Shown here: positions 29,615 through 31,384 of the stretch, in pieces
Layout of the letters: every line of letters starts with the position of its first letter
Numbering within the stretch: position 1 is the first letter of the stretch
From: a virus
Virus record (IMG/VR): IMGVR_UViG_3300033148_007231
Location: 1 to 31,384 of that record
DNA: 31,384 nucleotides
Reading direction: 5' to 3' (one strand)
Translations under genes and position numbers: made by a program
The notes under the pieces: generated by a model
Told to the model about the DNA's origin: nothing
The model's database searches: none
The model's input: only the letters and a program-made list of their open reading frames with translations

Positions 29615-30342
29615 TGAATAAATTCGTTGAACGTTTCGGTTCCCGTTCTGGTAAACCGGCGTTGATTGTGGCGTCCGGACCGTCCGTGCAAGGCCTTGAC
29701 CCGAACCGGGCGAAGCGCTGCGTCGTAATCGCAGTCAACGCTGGAATCCTCTCGGTACCGGAGGCAGACTTCTTTTTCTCGTGCGACATTGGCGTGCTGT
29801 CTTTTGAATACTGGAATGAGGTTTGCAAAGGCGCGTACCCGGTTCTCTTGGACCCGCAGGGGTGCGCGGTCGAATCGTTTTATCGACCCGGACTGACAGA
29901 GGAGCGGTTTTTTCCATTCTCTCGGGCCAAGACTCGAAGCTTCAACGGTGAGACGTTGATCTGGGGAATCAACTCGGCCCACGCCGCCACGCACTTCGCG
30001 CATCTCTTGGGTTGTGAACCAATATACCTAATTGGTTGTGACTGCAAGTACAAGAACGGCAATAAGTACGGCTGGGAATTAAACAACGACGAGCGGGGGC
30101 GGCACAAATCTGGCGCCCGGTCCTTGTGGATCGGATCAAATCGGAAAATCGGTCGGCCTATGGGAGACCGCGAATATGCCGTCGGGGCTAACGGAATCAA
30201 GGATGGGATATTGGCAAGCGGGGTAAACGAATGGAGACGAATCGTTGAGGTAAACCCGCACGTTGATATCCGTGATGCGTCGAACGGAGCCCTTGCTGAG
30301 TTTGTAAAGCAGGTTAGTCTAGAGGAGGTCTACGGTGAGTGA
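29614..30342 (+). CDS. DUF115-like / 6-hydroxymethylpterin-kinase-like protein (242 aa)
   Basis: ATG 29614 overlaps the preceding stop (TGATG). SRSGKPALIVASGPSVQGLD (10-29) and RCVVIAVNAGILSVPEADFF are the start of the DUF115 (MAF/glycosyltransferase-like) family, and FAHLLGCEPIYLIGCDCKYK is its second conserved block. Family members include motility-accessory and sialyltransferase-like proteins that act on sugars. Exact activity cannot be stated; a sugar transferase or glycan-linking role in the cassette is inferred. Confidence 0.8.
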   Translation: MNKFVERFGSRSGKPALIVASGPSVQGLDPNRAKRCVVIAVNAGILSVPEADFFFSCDIGVLSFEYWNEVCKGAYPVLLDPQGCAVESFYRPGLTEERFFPFSRAKTRSFNGETLIWGINSAHAATHFAHLLGCEPIYLIGCDCKYKNGNKYGWELNNDERGRHKSGARSLWIGSNRKIGRPMGDREYAVGANGIKDGILASGVNEWRRIVEVNPHVDIRDASNGALAEFVKQVSLEEVYGE

Positions 30343-30910
30343 CCTTCTTGCGGCCGAAAAGGCTAAGTACGACCAGATATGGCGTAAGTCCAGGGGGGCA
30401 TACTCAGCTTCATGTCCGGAGGTCATTTTCCTCAGCACTCGTCTCCCGAACGAACATTTGGTCGTGGGTGATTGGCTGATAGTCGGGAGCGGCGACGGAA
30501 CTGGATATCGCTGGTTGCAGAACAAGCAAAAGCGAAAGCTTTGGGCCTGCGACCTCAGTAGCGTCGTGGGTAGTTTTTACCCACGGAACTACTTCGTTGC
30601 CTGTCCAGCCCACGCCATTCCACACCCAACGAATCGGTTCGACGCCGTGCTCTGTATAGACGTCATCGAGCACATCCCACCGGACCTCGTACGACCGTCG
30701 ATTGCCGAAATGATGCGTGTTCTACGTCCGGGAGGTTCCCTCTTCATACAGGCGCGTTGTGCCCCAAGCGTCTTTGCCCCCGGGCTTCACCTTACGGTCG
30801 AAAATCACATCTGGTGGAGGGGAGTTTTTTCTGAAGTCGGAAAAATCCAGTGGGGGTTGCGAACCTCGCTTGATGAGGCCGCACAAATACGAAAGGATAA
30901 TGTCGCGTGA
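30335..30910 (+). CDS. Class I SAM-dependent methyltransferase (191 aa)
   Basis: GTG 30335 follows TAGAGGAGGTCTACG and overlaps the end of the preceding gene. VGDWLIVGSGDGTGYRWLQN (44-63) is motif I. FDAVLCIDVIEHIPPD (102-117) and VLRPGGSLFIQAR (129-141) are the Methyltransf_11 signatures. The substrate is probably a sugar hydroxyl, given context; other small molecules are possible. The stop overlaps the GTG of the next gene. Confidence 0.88.
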   Translation: MSDLLAAEKAKYDQIWRKSRGAYSASCPEVIFLSTRLPNEHLVVGDWLIVGSGDGTGYRWLQNKQKRKLWACDLSSVVGSFYPRNYFVACPAHAIPHPTNRFDAVLCIDVIEHIPPDLVRPSIAEMMRVLRPGGSLFIQARCAPSVFAPGLHLTVENHIWWRGVFSEVGKIQWGLRTSLDEAAQIRKDNVA

Positions 30911-31384
30911 AAACCCGAACGACGTTACCCCACGAAGAGGTTCCGGCCGGGGAGATGGATTGGCTTCGAAAGGTGTTGAAATTTGGGCTCTGCCGACCGA
31001 ATACGTTACTGACAACGTATGGCATCACCCGCCGGGTGGTCGAAGACAAAATCCCGGGCGACCTTGTTGAGTGCGGGGTGTTTGCTGGCGCCCAGGCCGC
31101 GGTCATGGCGCACGTGTGCTGTGGATTCGAAGATACCCGGCGGAACGTTCATCTTTTCGATTCCTTCCTAGGAATTCCCCACGCCGGAGCGCGCGATACG
31201 GACAACATCGACAATACCCTTTTCAATCACGGCCGAGACGGGGTGCTCAAAACTACTGGGATAGCAGCTTGTTCAATGAGGCAAGTCATTACAAACATGG
31301 CCGCGTGGCAAGTCAATCCGAACATGCTCGTCTATCATGCTGGGTGGTTTCAGGATACCATCTCGCAGTCTGTGCCGGCGCTCG
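30907..31384 (+). CDS. TylF/MycF-type O-methyltransferase, 3' end cut by window edge
   Basis: GTG 30907 overlaps the upstream stop (GTGA). The reading frame stays open to the last base (159 codons). GDLVECGVFAGAQAAVMAHV (51-70) with HLFDSFLGIPHAG (82-94) match the TylF macrocin-O-methyltransferase family, whose members methylate deoxysugars using SAM and a metal ion. The later VYHAGWFQDTISQSVP is also typical. Methylation of a fucose or other deoxysugar fits the GDP-fucose pathway at 7821-9753. The C-terminus lies outside the window. Confidence 0.88.
   Translation, partial: MKTRTTLPHEEVPAGEMDWLRKVLKFGLCRPNTLLTTYGITRRVVEDKIPGDLVECGVFAGAQAAVMAHVCCGFEDTRRNVHLFDSFLGIPHAGARDTDNIDNTLFNHGRDGVLKTTGIAACSMRQVITNMAAWQVNPNMLVYHAGWFQDTISQSVPAL

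Overview
This window is part of a tailed double-stranded DNA bacteriophage genome, either a free phage or a prophage/metagenomic contig. The diagnosis rests on a large terminase, an HK97-type portal, a MuF-type head protein, a U35 prohead protease and an HK97-fold major capsid protein on one strand. Tiny genes are packed with 1-4 bp stop/start overlaps, and tRNA genes lie among them. The DNA is fairly GC-rich. No integrase, DNA polymerase or tail-tube/tape-measure gene is visible, so lifestyle and tail type stay open. The host cannot be named. The extended Shine-Dalgarno sequences fit a 16S rRNA 3' tail ending CCUCCUUUCU, which many phyla share.

Layout: (1) 1-2648, minus strand: a leftward block of small accessory genes of unknown function, separated by repeated, hairpin-forming intergenic DNA and driven by a sigma70-like promoter at 2660-2687. 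(2) 2852-7824, plus strand: many very small genes (zinc ribbons, small membrane proteins, a DUF5320-like 33-residue peptide, an orphan NrdD-tail-like protein) with tRNA-Gln, tRNA-Thr, a degenerate tRNA-Asn and tRNA-Ile between or inside them. (3) 7821-9753: GDP-mannose 4,6-dehydratase and GDP-L-fucose synthase. (4) 9755-15221: two probable virion proteins of unknown fold, then four consecutive LamG-type proteins, the last with a beta-propeller between two LamG domains. (5) 15221-23270: sigma factor, large terminase, portal, a short UDP-sugar dehydrogenase, a zinc-finger protein, MuF protein, prohead protease and capsid. (6) 23363-31384: an unbroken run of glycosyltransferases, a sugar epimerase, a DUF115-like protein and three methyltransferases, running off the right edge.

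The outstanding feature is the amount of sugar chemistry wrapped around the head genes. The phage can in principle make GDP-L-fucose, oxidise or epimerise another nucleotide sugar, transfer several sugars and methylate the product. The inference is a phage-encoded system that builds a methylated glycan, either on its own virion (capsid or LamG proteins) or on the host surface. A second point is a conserved non-coding element, CCTTTATG, then 9-10 nt, then TTCCCCGATAC. It lies just upstream of the first plus-strand gene and upstream of the protease-capsid genes, and is a candidate promoter for the phage's own sigma factor.

No gene-free stretch exceeds about 300 bases. The longest are 2636-2851 (divergent promoter region), 6070-6221 (a strong RNA fold) and 4988-5124 (AT-rich, inverted repeats).
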